Notes under the pieces: generated by a model | What the model was told of the DNA's origin: nothing | Database searches by the model: none | Seen by the model: only the letters and a program-made list of their open reading frames with translations | Assembly: GCF_017573545.1 (NCBI RefSeq) | Contig: NZ_JAGEOK010000001.1 | Span: 186,001-250,000, forward strand | Source of the DNA: Actinomadura nitritigenes | Lineage (GTDB): Bacteria > Actinomycetota > Actinomycetes > Streptosporangiales > Streptosporangiaceae | Direction: 5' to 3' | DNA length: 64,000 bases | Shown: positions 16,415 to 25,245 of the stretch, piece after piece | Position numbering within the stretch: position 1 is the first letter of the stretch | Layout: each line of letters begins with the position of its first letter | Program-made: the position numbers and the translations under genes

Positions 16415-17842
16415 CTACCGCTCGACGCGGAGCACGGCCACCGCGACCAGCAGCGCGGCGGCGGCGAACCCCGCGCCGGTCGTGAACGCGGCGTCCATGT
16501 CGTGCAGGAGCGCGGCCGTGTCGGCGTGCCCCGACCCGAACACCGTCACCATCACGGCCGACCCGAGCGAGCCGCCCGACCACAGCATCGTCTGCGCGAC
16601 GCCGGACGCGGCGCCGGAGTCGGCGGGGCCGACGCTGCCGAGGATCGTCGCGTTCAGCGGCATGATCGACAGGCCGCCGCCCGCGCCCATCAGCATGAAC
16701 GGGCCGAGCACCCCGGCGGCGTACCCGTCGCCGGGCGACAGCCGCGTCAGCCACAGCAGCCCGGCCAGCGCGCACGCCATCCCGGCGACGACCAGGGCGC
16801 GGGCGCCGAACCGCTGCAGCAGGCGCGGCGCGGCGCGGACCGTCGCGAACTGGAGCCCGACGAACGGCAGGAACGCGGCGCCGGCCTTGAGCGGCCCGTA
16901 GCCGAGGACCTGCTGGAGGTACAGGGTGCAGAAGAAGAACGCGCCGAAGTTCGCCCCGACCAGCAGCAGCTGGCACAGGTAGGACGCGGCGCGGTCGCGC
17001 CCGGTGAGCAGCCACAGCGGCATGAGCGGCTGGGCGGCGCGGTGCTCGACGGCGACGAACCCGGCGAGCAGGACGGCGGCGGCGCCGAACGCGGCGAGCG
17101 CCCGCCCGTCGCCCCAGCCGTCCGAGCCCACCCGGATCAGGGCGTAGACCAGCGCGGTCATGCCGGCGGTGGCCAGGACGGCGCCGGCCGCGTCGAAGCG
17201 TCCGGGGCGGCGGGGCGTCTCGGTGAGCACGCGCGGGGCGAGCAGCGCCAGCACGACGCCGACCGGCACGTTGACGAAGAACACCAGCCGCCAGGACGAC
17301 GCCTCGGTGAGCACGCCGCCGACGAGCATGCCGGCGGCGGCGCCCGCCCCGGCGACGGCGGAGAAGACGCTGAGGGCGCGGACGCGGGCCTGCCCCTCGA
17401 AGTTGGTGGCGATCAGCGCCATCGCGCTGGGCGCTGCGACCGCGGCGGCGACGCCCTGCGCGGCGCGCGCGGCCAGCAGCCACCACCCCGCGTTCGCGAA
17501 CCCGCCGAGCAGGGACGCGGCGGTGAACAGCGCGATGCCGGCGGTGAAGGCGCGGCGGCGGCCGAACACGTCCCCGGCGCGCCCGCCGAGCAGCAGCAGG
17601 CCGCCGAATGCGAGCATGTAGGAGTTCTGGACCCAGGCGAGCCCCCCGGTCGACAGCCCGAGGGCCGCCCGGACGTCGGGGAGCGCGATGGTGACGACGG
17701 AGGTGTCGAGGCCGATCATGAGCTGGCAGCCCACGATGACGGCGAGGACGACGCCTGGACGATGATGGACGCGGGGACGGGCGGCCGGCGGAGCGGTGGG
17801 CTCCTCCGGCGCGGCCGTCCGCCCGTGCGGTGCGGCGGGCAC
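16415..17842 (-). CDS. MFS transporter, DHA2 family (14-TM)
   Basis: A 475-residue drug:proton antiporter-type protein. It has motif A (GRAGDVFGRRRAF), motif C-like AGAGAAAGMLVGGVL, and the helix-1 D1 motif GLDTSVVTIALPDV typical of the EmrB/QacA group. The hydrophobic profile fits 14 helices. The GTG start is preceded by a CGGAGG-type sequence. It is divergent from a TetR regulator across about 110 nt, the classic arrangement of an exporter under local repressor control; the effluxed compound is unknown. Confidence 0.88.
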   Translation of the reverse strand: MPAAPHGRTAAPEEPTAPPAARPRVHHRPGVVLAVIVGCQLMIGLDTSVVTIALPDVRAALGLSTGGLAWVQNSYMLAFGGLLLLGGRAGDVFGRRRAFTAGIALFTAASLLGGFANAGWWLLAARAAQGVAAAVAAPSAMALIATNFEGQARVRALSVFSAVAGAGAAAGMLVGGVLTEASSWRLVFFVNVPVGVVLALLAPRVLTETPRRPGRFDAAGAVLATAGMTALVYALIRVGSDGWGDGRALAAFGAAAVLLAGFVAVEHRAAQPLMPLWLLTGRDRAASYLCQLLLVGANFGAFFFCTLYLQQVLGYGPLKAGAAFLPFVGLQFATVRAAPRLLQRFGARALVVAGMACALAGLLWLTRLSPGDGYAAGVLGPFMLMGAGGGLSIMPLNATILGSVGPADSGAASGVAQTMLWSGGSLGSAVMVTVFGSGHADTAALLHDMDAAFTTGAGFAAAALLVAVAVLRVER

Positions 17843-17954
17843 GGCGAACCTCCGGAACGAGAAATTAGGGAACGGCGAAGTACACTATGTGGGGAACGTA
17901 CCACCGATCGGCACGAAAGAGAACGTTCGCGTTCACTATTTCCTGGAGCGTGCG
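17843..17954. promoter_or_regulatory. Divergent control region of the MFS and TetR genes
   Basis: This 112-nt gap is less GC-rich than its surroundings. It contains the short palindrome GAACGTTC and a second GGAACGTACC-like half, plus GTACACTATGTG with outer GTAC repeats. A TetR operator is expected here, but I cannot single one out. Confidence 0.4.
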
Positions 17955-18539
17955 GTGACCCCGGCCACCCGCAGGCGCGGCGACGCGCTCGAAGCGGCGA
18001 TCTTCGACGCGGTATTCACGCAGCTCGAAGCGGTCGGCTACCGGAAACTGACCATGGAGGGCGTCGCGTCCGCCGCCCGCACCGGCAAGGCCGCGCTCTA
18101 CCGGCGCTGGTCGTCCAAGGACGAGCTCATCAGCGACGCCCTCAAGCACTTCCTGCCCGAACCGCCCGCCGAGGCCTCGACCGGGGACGTGCGCGAGGAC
18201 GTGCTGCGCCTGTGCCGGACGTTCCGCGACACGATCCACGTCTGCCACGGCGCGCCGATCCGCGTGCTCAAGGAGGAGGCCTCCGACGTGCACGGCGAGG
18301 GGCTGCTGCACGACGTCGTCCAGTCGCGGCTGACCGGCCCGATCAAGGAGGCGCTGTACCGGGCGCTCGCGGACGGCGCCGAGCGCGGCCAGGTCCGGCC
18401 CGGGGCGGTGACCCGGCAGGCCGCCAACGTCGGCCCCGCCGTGATCGTGTACCACACCCTCACCGAGTCGTCCGAGGTCACCGACGCGTTCGTCGTCGCG
18501 CTGGTCGACGACATCGTGATGCCGATGATCCGGCCCTGA
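17955..18539 (+). CDS. TetR/AcrR family repressor
   Basis: A 194-residue regulator. The N-terminal helix-turn-helix reads EAVGYRKLTMEGVASAARTGKAALYRRWSSKDELISDAL, a textbook TetR DNA-binding domain (about residues 15-60). The C-terminal ligand-binding domain resembles the TetR_C_11/AcrR-like group. The GTG start at 17955 follows CTGGAG. The same frame runs back to 17796, but that part overlaps the divergent transporter gene. It most likely represses the adjacent MFS exporter. Confidence 0.88.
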   Translation: MTPATRRRGDALEAAIFDAVFTQLEAVGYRKLTMEGVASAARTGKAALYRRWSSKDELISDALKHFLPEPPAEASTGDVREDVLRLCRTFRDTIHVCHGAPIRVLKEEASDVHGEGLLHDVVQSRLTGPIKEALYRALADGAERGQVRPGAVTRQAANVGPAVIVYHTLTESSEVTDAFVVALVDDIVMPMIRP

Positions 18540-18540
18540 C

Positions 18541-18564
18541 GCCGGGCCCGGCGTCAGGGCCGGC
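18541..18564. terminator. GC-rich hairpin between convergent TetR and MscS genes
   Basis: GCCG-G-GCCC pairs with GGGC-CGGC across a 7-nt loop in the 40-nt gap between convergent stops. Confidence 0.35.
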
Positions 18565-18579
18565 GCGGCTCAGACCGGC

Positions 18580-19677
18580 TCAGAGCGCCATCTCGTCCTT
18601 GCGCGCCCTCTCGCCCTTGCGCGCCGCCTCGTTCCCGCGCGCCGCCTCGTCCACGACCACGCGGTGGTGCCAGTACGGCGGCGCGATGCCCTCCTCGCGC
18701 AGCACGCGGTGCAACCGCTTGAGGAACTGGTGCTTGATCTCGAACTGGTCGCCGAACTCGGTGGAGCGCAGGATGACGTGGAAACCGACGGTCGAGTCGT
18801 TGAAGTCGTCGAACCGCACCAGCACGTTCGCGTCCTCGATGCCGCCCTGCACGTCGCGCATGACGTCCTTGCCGACCTCGACCAGGAGCCCCTCCACCCG
18901 GTCGAGGTCCACGTCATAGGCCACCTTGGCGTACACCATCACCGACATGTCCTGCGCCGGGCGGTGGTAGTTGGTGAGGATCGTGTCGCTGAACCGCTGG
19001 TTCGGGATGACCTCGATGTTGTCCGACAGCGTCCGGATCGAGGTGTTGCGCCAGTTGATGTCGACGACGTACCCCTCCTGCCCGGTGGCCAGCCTGATGT
19101 AGTCGCCCGGCTCGATCGTCTTGGACGCGAGCACGTGCACCCCCGCGAACAGGTTCGCCAGGGTGTCCTGCAGCGCCAGCGCGACCGCGAGGCCGCCGAC
19201 GCCCAGCGCGCCGAGCAGCGGCGTGATCGAGATGCCGAGGCTCTGCAGCATGATCAGGATGCCGATGCCCATCACCAGCACCCGGGTGATGTTCGCGAAG
19301 ATCGTCACGTTCGCGGCGGTGCCCTGCCGGATCGACGCGACCGAGGTGACGACCCCCGCGATCATCCGGGCCAGCGCCAGCGAGAACACCAGGATCGTCG
19401 CCGCCGACAGCACCCGCCCCGTCACCAGCAGCGTGCCGTGCGGCAGCCTCAGCGTCTTCGCCGCGAACCACGCCCCGGTGAGCAGCGCCACCGGCACCGC
19501 CAGGTCCCGCACCAGCCGCGCCGCCAGGTCGTCCCAGGCCCAGCGGGTGTCCCCCGCCCGGCGGAACAGCCTGGCGGTCAGCATCCGCAGCACGACTGCG
19601 ATCGCGAGCGCCGCCACCATCACGACGGTGGCGGCGACCAGCCGCTCCCAGCTCACCCCGTGGAAGGCGTGGTGCAT
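18580..19677 (-). CDS. Small-conductance mechanosensitive channel (MscS family)
   Basis: A 365-residue membrane channel with about four to five N-terminal helices. The pore-lining TM3 is clear (LGALGVGGLAVALALQDTLANLFAGV, about residues 155-180), with the Gly/Ala packing pattern of MscS. It is followed by the beta-domain (PGDYIRLATGQEGYVVDINWRNTSIRT) and the C-terminal alpha/beta domain. It opens on membrane tension to release osmolytes. AGGAGG lies 5 nt before the ATG. The last 25 residues are a charged Lys/Arg/Glu tail with a repeated AARxxEAARKGERARK pattern. Confidence 0.9.
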   Translation of the reverse strand: MHHAFHGVSWERLVAATVVMVAALAIAVVLRMLTARLFRRAGDTRWAWDDLAARLVRDLAVPVALLTGAWFAAKTLRLPHGTLLVTGRVLSAATILVFSLALARMIAGVVTSVASIRQGTAANVTIFANITRVLVMGIGILIMLQSLGISITPLLGALGVGGLAVALALQDTLANLFAGVHVLASKTIEPGDYIRLATGQEGYVVDINWRNTSIRTLSDNIEVIPNQRFSDTILTNYHRPAQDMSVMVYAKVAYDVDLDRVEGLLVEVGKDVMRDVQGGIEDANVLVRFDDFNDSTVGFHVILRSTEFGDQFEIKHQFLKRLHRVLREEGIAPPYWHHRVVVDEAARGNEAARKGERARKDEMAL

Positions 19678-19825
19678 CGTTCCTCCTCAGGGCGGCCCCG
19701 CGCCGCCCGTGGTCCGGCAGTGCGCAATCCTTGCCGCAAACCGCCCTCGATCGTAGTGAAACCTCGCAATTCTGCGAGACACCTCACAGCGGGGTTCCCG
19801 TCACCCGCCGGATACGATCGATCAA

Positions 19826-21472
19826 GTGGTAGGCGTGGAGAGGATGCGCCGGCTCGGGGTCACGGCGCTCGGACTGCGGAACGGCCCCCACAAGGTGACG
19901 GTCGACCGCGACCTGGAGGTCCGCGCCGACGACGGCGTCGCGCTGCTGGCCGACCGCTACGCGCCCGCCGACGTCGAGCGCGCGCCCGTCGTGCTCGTCC
20001 GCTCGCCGTACGGGCGGCGCGGGCCGTTCGGCCTGATGTGCGGGCAGGCGTTCGCCTCACACGGCTTCCAGGCCGTGGTGCAGAGCGTGCGCGGCGGCTT
20101 CGGCTCCGGCGGCGTCTTCGAGGCGCTCGACGAGCGCGAGGACGGCCTCGCCACCATCGCGTGGCTGAAGGAGCAGCCGTGGTTCGGCGGCACCTTCGCG
20201 ATGCACGGCCCGAGCTACCTCGGCTACGTCCAGTGGGCGGTCGCCGCCGAGGCCGGTCCCGAGCTGAAGGCCCTGTCGATGCAGGTCACCGCGTCCACCT
20301 TCCGCGACGCGGTCAACGTCGGCGGCACCTTCGCGCTGGAGTCGGCGCTCATCTGGGTCGACCTCACCGCGCGGATGAAGAACTCGCTGTCCGGCATCAC
20401 CACCGGCATCATGTCGCCGCGCCGCGCCCGCCGCGCCGCGCTGTCGGGCCGCCCGCTCGCCGAACTCGACCGGATCGCGACCGGCGAGCAGCAGCGCTTC
20501 TTCCAGGAGCTCCTGGTCAACGGCCCCGACACCCCGTTCTGGGACAAGCGCGACTTCAGCCCCACCGTCTCCCGGGTCGGCGCGCCGGTGAACATGACCG
20601 GCGGCTGGTACGACATCTTCCTGCCGTGGCAGCTCAAGGACTACGCCGCGCTCCGCGCCGCCGGGCACCGCCCCTACCTCACCATCGGCCCCTGGTTCCA
20701 CGCCGACCAGCGGATGATGCGCGGCTCCGTGCACGAGTCCGTCGAGTGGTTCCGCGCGCACCTGCTCGACGACCCGTCCGGCCTGCGGGAGCAGCCCGTC
20801 CGGCTGCTGGTCACCGGGGCGGACGAGTGGCGCGAGTTCCCCGACTGGCCCGTCCCCGGGATGCGCGAGCAGCGCTGGCACCTGCAGCCGGCCGGTGCCC
20901 TCTCCCCGGGCGAGCCGCCCGAGTCCGAGCCCGACGCCTACCGGTACGACCCAGAGCACCCGACGCCGTTCCTCGGCGGGCCGACCCTGCTCGGCGAGAC
21001 CCATCCCGTCACCGACCAGCGACGGCTCGAACGCCGCCGCGACGTGCTCGTCTACACCTCGCCCGTGCTGGACGAGGACCTGGAGATCATCGGCCCGGTC
21101 ACCGCGGACCTGCACGTCCGGTCGAACCGCGAGCACACCGACTTCGTCGTCCGGCTCTGCGACGTCACCCCGGACGGCGAGTCCCTCAACCTGTGCGAGG
21201 GCATGCGGCGGCTCGTCCCCGGCGCGCCCGAGCCCGGCGAGGACGGCGTCCGCCGCGTCACCGTCGAGCTGTGGCCCGCCGGGCACCGCTTCCGCCGCGG
21301 GCACCGCGTCCGCGTGCAGGTCGCCAGCGGCGCCTACCCCCGCGTCGCCCGCAACCCCGGCACCGGCGCGCCCATCGGCACCGCCACCGAGATGCTCACC
21401 GCCGACCAGGAGGTCCTGCACACGCCGGACCACCCGAGCGCGATCGTCCTCCCGGTCATCCCCCTCCGCTGA
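19826..21472 (+). CDS. CocE/NonD-type alpha/beta hydrolase (S15 family)
   Basis: A 548-residue protein with the X-Pro dipeptidyl-peptidase/cocaine-esterase layout. An alpha/beta-hydrolase core carries the nucleophile elbow HGPSYLGYVQW (Ser near residue 129). A helical insert follows, then the TIGPWFHADQ His region, and a C-terminal jelly-roll (PepX_C) domain from about residue 340. These enzymes hydrolyse acyl esters or amides; the substrate cannot be inferred. The GTG at 19826 is the first start; an ATG at 19844 directly follows GGAGAGG and could be used instead. It is divergent from MscS. Confidence 0.85.
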   Translation: MVGVERMRRLGVTALGLRNGPHKVTVDRDLEVRADDGVALLADRYAPADVERAPVVLVRSPYGRRGPFGLMCGQAFASHGFQAVVQSVRGGFGSGGVFEALDEREDGLATIAWLKEQPWFGGTFAMHGPSYLGYVQWAVAAEAGPELKALSMQVTASTFRDAVNVGGTFALESALIWVDLTARMKNSLSGITTGIMSPRRARRAALSGRPLAELDRIATGEQQRFFQELLVNGPDTPFWDKRDFSPTVSRVGAPVNMTGGWYDIFLPWQLKDYAALRAAGHRPYLTIGPWFHADQRMMRGSVHESVEWFRAHLLDDPSGLREQPVRLLVTGADEWREFPDWPVPGMREQRWHLQPAGALSPGEPPESEPDAYRYDPEHPTPFLGGPTLLGETHPVTDQRRLERRRDVLVYTSPVLDEDLEIIGPVTADLHVRSNREHTDFVVRLCDVTPDGESLNLCEGMRRLVPGAPEPGEDGVRRVTVELWPAGHRFRRGHRVRVQVASGAYPRVARNPGTGAPIGTATEMLTADQEVLHTPDHPSAIVLPVIPLR

Positions 21473-21490
21473 CCCGCGGAGCGCCGCGGG
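21473..21490. terminator. Terminator hairpin after the CocE-like gene
   Basis: CCCGCGG-AGCG-CCGCGGG is a perfect 7-bp stem with a 4-nt loop, beginning at the base after the stop codon. It sits between convergent genes and may serve both. Confidence 0.55.
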
Positions 21491-21514
21491 CGGGCGATGG
21501 CGGCGCGCCGCGGG

Positions 21515-21964
21515 TCAGCGGGAGCGGAGCGCCTCCAGCGCCTTGTCGGCGTGCGTGTTCATGCGGATCTCGCTCTTGACGACGGCGAGGACGCGGCGGT
21601 CGGTGTCGATGACGAAGGTCTGGCGCTTGGTGGGGAGCACGCCCAGGCCCCGCTTGACGCCGAAACGGGCGCGGACCGTGCCCTCCGGGTCCGACAGCAG
21701 CGGGTAGGCGAAGGAGTTCTTCTCCGCGAACTCCTTCTGCTTGGCGACGGGGTCGGCGCTGACGCCGACGGGATGGGCGCCGACCTCGGCGAGCTCGGCG
21801 ACGAGGTCGCGGAAGTGGCAGGCCTCGGCGGTGCAGCCGGGCGTCATCGCGGCGGGGTAGAAGAACAGGACGACCGGGCCCTGCTCCAGCAGGCCGGTCA
21901 GGGTCCGCGGTTCGCCCGTCTGGTCGGGCAGTTCGAAGTCGTCAACGACGTCACCGACGTTCAT
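21515..21964 (-). CDS. Peroxiredoxin (BCP/PrxQ-like)
   Basis: This 149-residue thioredoxin-fold peroxidase reduces hydrogen or alkyl peroxides. The active site FFYPAAMTPGCTAEACHFRD has the peroxidatic Cys in TPGC and a second Cys five residues on, the 2-Cys arrangement of PrxQ proteins. The conserved Arg is in VRARFGV. Its start overlaps the upstream cyclotransferase-like gene by 14 nt, so the two are translated from one message. Confidence 0.9.
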   Translation of the reverse strand: MNVGDVVDDFELPDQTGEPRTLTGLLEQGPVVLFFYPAAMTPGCTAEACHFRDLVAELAEVGAHPVGVSADPVAKQKEFAEKNSFAYPLLSDPEGTVRARFGVKRGLGVLPTKRQTFVIDTDRRVLAVVKSEIRMNTHADKALEALRSR

Positions 21965-22625
21965 GGGACGAACGTAGCCCTCCCGCAGCGCCGGCGGGAG
22001 GGCGGGGCGGGCCGAGGAGCGCGGCGACGCGGTCCCGGTCCCAGGCGCCGGAGGCGCCGGGACGGGCGGCGAGGTAGGCGGCGGCGCGGTCCGCGGACCA
22101 GCCGTGCGCCTCGCGCAGGCCGTTGCCGAGCATGGTGAGGTACGGCGCGGTCGGCGCGTTCAGCGCGGCGGCGGACGAGGGGTGCGGCGCGGTGAAGGTC
22201 AGCATCGGGTGGCCGCCGCGCTCGCCGACCCTGACGACCGTCTCGTAGCGGCCGGGGCCGAGGCGCTGGCGGCCGTGCGCGACCGCCTCCGACAGGTCGT
22301 GGTCGGCGCCCACGCCGCGGCGCATCTCCTGCGACACCACGTCGCAGAACTGCGAGCGGGTCAGCAGGTAGGCGCGGGCGGCGGCGCGGCCGGGCAGAGC
22401 CGGGTCGTAGAAGGCCATGCCGCCGCCCCACACCCGGGACGTCAGCGCGAAGTAGACGCCGCCGGGCAGTGTCACCGGCAGCTCGGTGCGCGCCGGGCGC
22501 GGGTCGCGGCAGCCGGTGTAGTGCCGGGCGCCGCCGGCGGGCCGCCCGCCGGACAGGTAGCAGGCGAACCTCGCGCGGAACAGGTTCGAGCCGTACGCGA
22601 CGTACCAGAGGGAACTTTCGTCCAT
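21951..22625 (-). CDS. Gamma-glutamylcyclotransferase-fold protein
   Basis: A 224-residue protein starting with the diagnostic YVAYGSNL loop of the gamma-glutamylcyclotransferase/AIG2 fold. ARTELPVTLPGGVYFALTSRVWGGGMAFYDP follows, as in actinobacterial members that automatic pipelines often mislabel 'histone deacetylase'. It may act on gamma-glutamyl compounds, which would fit with the overlapping peroxiredoxin gene (thiol or redox metabolism). The substrate is unproven. The ATG start lies close to the predicted promoter region of the divergent glycosyltransferase. Confidence 0.75.
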   Translation of the reverse strand: MDESSLWYVAYGSNLFRARFACYLSGGRPAGGARHYTGCRDPRPARTELPVTLPGGVYFALTSRVWGGGMAFYDPALPGRAAARAYLLTRSQFCDVVSQEMRRGVGADHDLSEAVAHGRQRLGPGRYETVVRVGERGGHPMLTFTAPHPSSAAALNAPTAPYLTMLGNGLREAHGWSADRAAAYLAARPGASGAWDRDRVAALLGPPRPPAGAAGGLRSSHERR

Positions 22626-22697
22626 CCCTTCCAGTATCCACGCTGGTGAGAGGCCCTGGAGGGGGCGCGATGGGGAGAGCGTTCCGATTCGCGAGGT

Positions 22698-22726
22698 TTG
22701 ACGGGGAGAGCGTCCGGAAATAGATT
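22698..22726 (+). promoter_or_regulatory. Predicted vegetative promoter of the glycosyltransferase gene
   Basis: TTGACG (22698-22703), a 17-nt spacer, and TAGATT (22721-22726). Transcription would start near 22733, giving a leader of about 60 nt before the ATG. Confidence 0.6.
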
Positions 22727-22794
22727 CCTGCGAGTCAGGTGTCTACGACGCAGATACCTCCAGGCTTCCCCTGTGTAGTCCCGGAGGATACGTC

Positions 22795-24039
22795 ATGCAC
22801 CGCACGCTGAACATCGCTCTCGTGTCCGCCTCCGACCTTGACGGCGAACACCTGCAGTCAGTCCACGTCCGGGATCTCGCCCGTTCACTCGCCCGCACGG
22901 ACGCGGGCCACCAGGTCACGGTCTACGCCCGGCGCCAGGACGAGGACGCCCGCGGCCGGGTCCGCCTCGGACCGGGCGCGACCCTCGTCCACCTGGACGC
23001 CGGCCCGGCGCGCCCCCTGACCGACGACGAACTGCTCGAGCACGTCCGCGACTTCGCCGACGAGCTGCGCCGCCGCTGGTCCGGCGGCGGACGCCCCGAC
23101 CTCGTGCACGCGCACGGCTGGATCGGCGGCCTCGCCGCCTGCGCCGTCGCCCGCGAGCTCGGCATCCCCTTCGCGCAGAGCTACCACGGCGTCGCCGCCT
23201 CCGAGCGGCGCGCCGGACGCCAGGTGCACCCGCACCGCGACCGGCTGGAGAAGGCGATCGGCCGCGGCGCCGACGTGGTGCTGGCCGGGCACGCCGAGGA
23301 GGCGGGCTCCGTGGTGCGGATGGGCGTCCCGCGGCCGTCGGTCGCGGTGGTCCCCTACGCCGTCGACGCCGACCACTTCGCGCAGACCGGCCCGGCGATG
23401 CCCCACGGCGACCGGGACCGGCTGGTGATGGTCTGCGACGACCTCCAGTCCGGCGACGTGGCGACCGCGCTGCGCGCGCTGGTGCACGTCCCGGGCGCCG
23501 AGCTGGCCGTGGCCGGCGGGCCCGCCCGCGAGGACCTCGAGAACGACCCGATGGTGCACCGGCTGATGATGCTGGCCAAGGAGCTGCACGTCGCCGACCG
23601 CGTCATCTTCCTCGGCCGCCTCCCCCGCAAGTCGCTGCCGAAGCTGCTGCGCACCGCCAGCCTCGTGCTGTCCCTGACCCCGGCGCAGCCGTCCCCGGCG
23701 GTGCCGCTGGAGGCCATGGCCTGCGGCGTTCCGGTGGTGGCGACGCCCGTCGGCGCCAACACCGACGAGGTGCTCGACAAGATCACCGGCCTGCACGTGC
23801 CCGCCGGGCGGCCGACCGTGATCGGCCGCGCGGTGCGCCGGCTCCTCGGCGAGGAGACCACGCTGCACGGCTACTCGATCGCCGCCGCCGACCGCGCCCG
23901 GTCCCGGTACTCGTGGGACCGGATCGCGGCCGAGACGCTCCGTGCCTACGAGCGGGTGCTGCCCGTCCCTGAGCCCGAGCCCGTCCCCGAGGACGAGGTG
24001 GAGAGCGAGACCGAGCGGGTCCCGGCGCTCGCCGGCTGA
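22795..24039 (+). CDS. Group 4 (GT-B) glycosyltransferase
   Basis: A 414-residue retaining GT-B glycosyltransferase. The N-terminal Rossmann domain includes DLVHAHGWIGG (about residues 100-110). The C-terminal nucleotide-sugar domain has the family EX7E region as SPAVPLEAMACGVPVVATPVG with a conserved NTDEVLD. The closest look is to actinobacterial MshA/SqdX-like enzymes, but acceptor and donor cannot be assigned. GGAGG precedes the ATG. The last 25 residues form an acidic Pro/Glu tail (PEPEPVPEDEVE). It is monocistronic: own promoter before, strong terminator after. Confidence 0.85.
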   Translation: MHRTLNIALVSASDLDGEHLQSVHVRDLARSLARTDAGHQVTVYARRQDEDARGRVRLGPGATLVHLDAGPARPLTDDELLEHVRDFADELRRRWSGGGRPDLVHAHGWIGGLAACAVARELGIPFAQSYHGVAASERRAGRQVHPHRDRLEKAIGRGADVVLAGHAEEAGSVVRMGVPRPSVAVVPYAVDADHFAQTGPAMPHGDRDRLVMVCDDLQSGDVATALRALVHVPGAELAVAGGPAREDLENDPMVHRLMMLAKELHVADRVIFLGRLPRKSLPKLLRTASLVLSLTPAQPSPAVPLEAMACGVPVVATPVGANTDEVLDKITGLHVPAGRPTVIGRAVRRLLGEETTLHGYSIAAADRARSRYSWDRIAAETLRAYERVLPVPEPEPVPEDEVESETERVPALAG

Positions 24040-24056
24040 CGCCTCCGCCACCGCAA

Positions 24057-24090
24057 GGCCCCGGATCCCTCCCCCCAAGGATCCGGGGCC
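24057..24090 (+). terminator. Strong intrinsic terminator of the glycosyltransferase gene
   Basis: GGCCCCGGATCC and GGATCCGGGGCC form a perfect 12-bp stem with a 10-nt loop, 17 nt after the stop. Confidence 0.8.
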
Positions 24091-24178
24091 TGCTCATGCA
24101 ATCCCGGCCCAGCGGGCTCGCCTGGCGGCTCGCCCGCTGACCGGGCTTGGGCGAGCGCGAACTCGCTTCGCGAGCTTC

Positions 24179-24214
24179 CCGGTGGGGGCTCGCCTCCGGC
24201 TTCGCCCCCACCGG
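24179..24214. other. Second intergenic hairpin (11-bp perfect stem)
   Basis: CCGGTGGGGGC pairs perfectly with GCCCCCACCGG across a 14-nt loop. It lies in the gene-free stretch 24040-24300 together with other GC-rich partial repeats (GGCTCGCC, CTCGCTTCGCGAGC). It may be a back-up terminator or an extragenic repeat element. Confidence 0.5.
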
Positions 24215-24300
24215 TCAGATGGCGCGCTCGCGCGACGGCCCGGGCACTCGACCATCGCCCTCTGAGCATGTTTTCGCAGGTCAGGGTATGGCCACACACT

Positions 24301-25245
24301 GTGAACACACTGAGACGCATTGAGATCGGGTGGCCCGTGCTGGGCGTCACCGTCGCCGCCGACCTCGACGAACGCAACGCCGCCCTGACCGACGCGATCT
24401 GGGACGCGCTGCCGTACCGGAGCCTGCAGGGGCACGCCCTCATCGCCGGGCATCACCTCTACCACGTCGCGCCCGTGCACGACGTGCTGCACCTGCCCGC
24501 CGCGCACCGGGTGGACCGCCGGACGGTCCCGGACGGCACCCTGTTCTGCTCGCGGCTCCAGCATCTCGGCATCAAGTACGGGGAGCTGACCGAGCCGATG
24601 GCGGCGACGCCGATCGGGCGGGTCGCGGAAGGGGACCTGGACGCGCTGACCGACGCGGGGCGGGCCGTGTGGGAGTCGGTGTACTCGACCAAGAAGCCGG
24701 TCGTCGCGGAGGTGCGGCGCGCCGGTGAACCGGGCGGGCACCGGGTGCCGCGCCTCGCCGCCGCCGACCCGGAGATGGACGCGCTGGTCGCCGACGTGCA
24801 CGCGGAGACGGAGCGGATCTGGCTGGACGCGCCGCAGGAGCTGGTCGACCTGCACGACGGCCGCATCGCGTCGCGCGCCGGGACGCACGGGACCGTCCTG
24901 ACGACGCTGCTGTTCGTCAACGGCGAGACGCGTCCGCTGGGGTACAACGCCTACAGCGGCCTGGTCCGGGCGGCGCACGAGGGGGTGCCGCTGGAGCCGC
25001 TGCGGCGGATGGCCCGCGCGCTGATCGCGGTTCCGGCCGAGTTCCTCGCCTACTGCGGGCTGGAGAAGCTCGGCGCGTTCACCGAGCGGCTGCTCGACGG
25101 CCTGGACCGGCTGGACAGGCGGCAGGACTTCGCCGCGGTGATGGCGCACATGGCGCTGTACGTGAACTGCCTGGGCGGCTGGAACCTGCACTTGTTCCCG
25201 TGGAACGTCGGCGACCATCTGCGGCAGGCCGAGGCCGCGCCGTGA
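24301..25245 (+). CDS. Cucumopine-synthase-like protein (cyclophilin-like N-domain, helical C-domain)
   Basis: A 314-residue soluble protein. The first 115 residues look like the cyclophilin-like fold seen in DUF3830 and opine-synthase-type proteins (LGVTVAADLDERNAALTDAIW, then ALPYRSLQGHALIAG, then LQHLGIKYGELTEP). The rest is predicted helical and includes a TTLLFVNGETRPLGYN segment. From memory this combination matches Agrobacterium cucumopine synthase and its bacterial relatives, which condense an amino acid such as histidine with a 2-oxo acid. I could not run a comparison, so treat the call as tentative. GTG 24301 is the likely start. It is the first gene of a four-gene coupled operon and may make the scaffold that the following enzymes modify. 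Confidence 0.5.
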   Translation: MNTLRRIEIGWPVLGVTVAADLDERNAALTDAIWDALPYRSLQGHALIAGHHLYHVAPVHDVLHLPAAHRVDRRTVPDGTLFCSRLQHLGIKYGELTEPMAATPIGRVAEGDLDALTDAGRAVWESVYSTKKPVVAEVRRAGEPGGHRVPRLAAADPEMDALVADVHAETERIWLDAPQELVDLHDGRIASRAGTHGTVLTTLLFVNGETRPLGYNAYSGLVRAAHEGVPLEPLRRMARALIAVPAEFLAYCGLEKLGAFTERLLDGLDRLDRRQDFAAVMAHMALYVNCLGGWNLHLFPWNVGDHLRQAEAAP

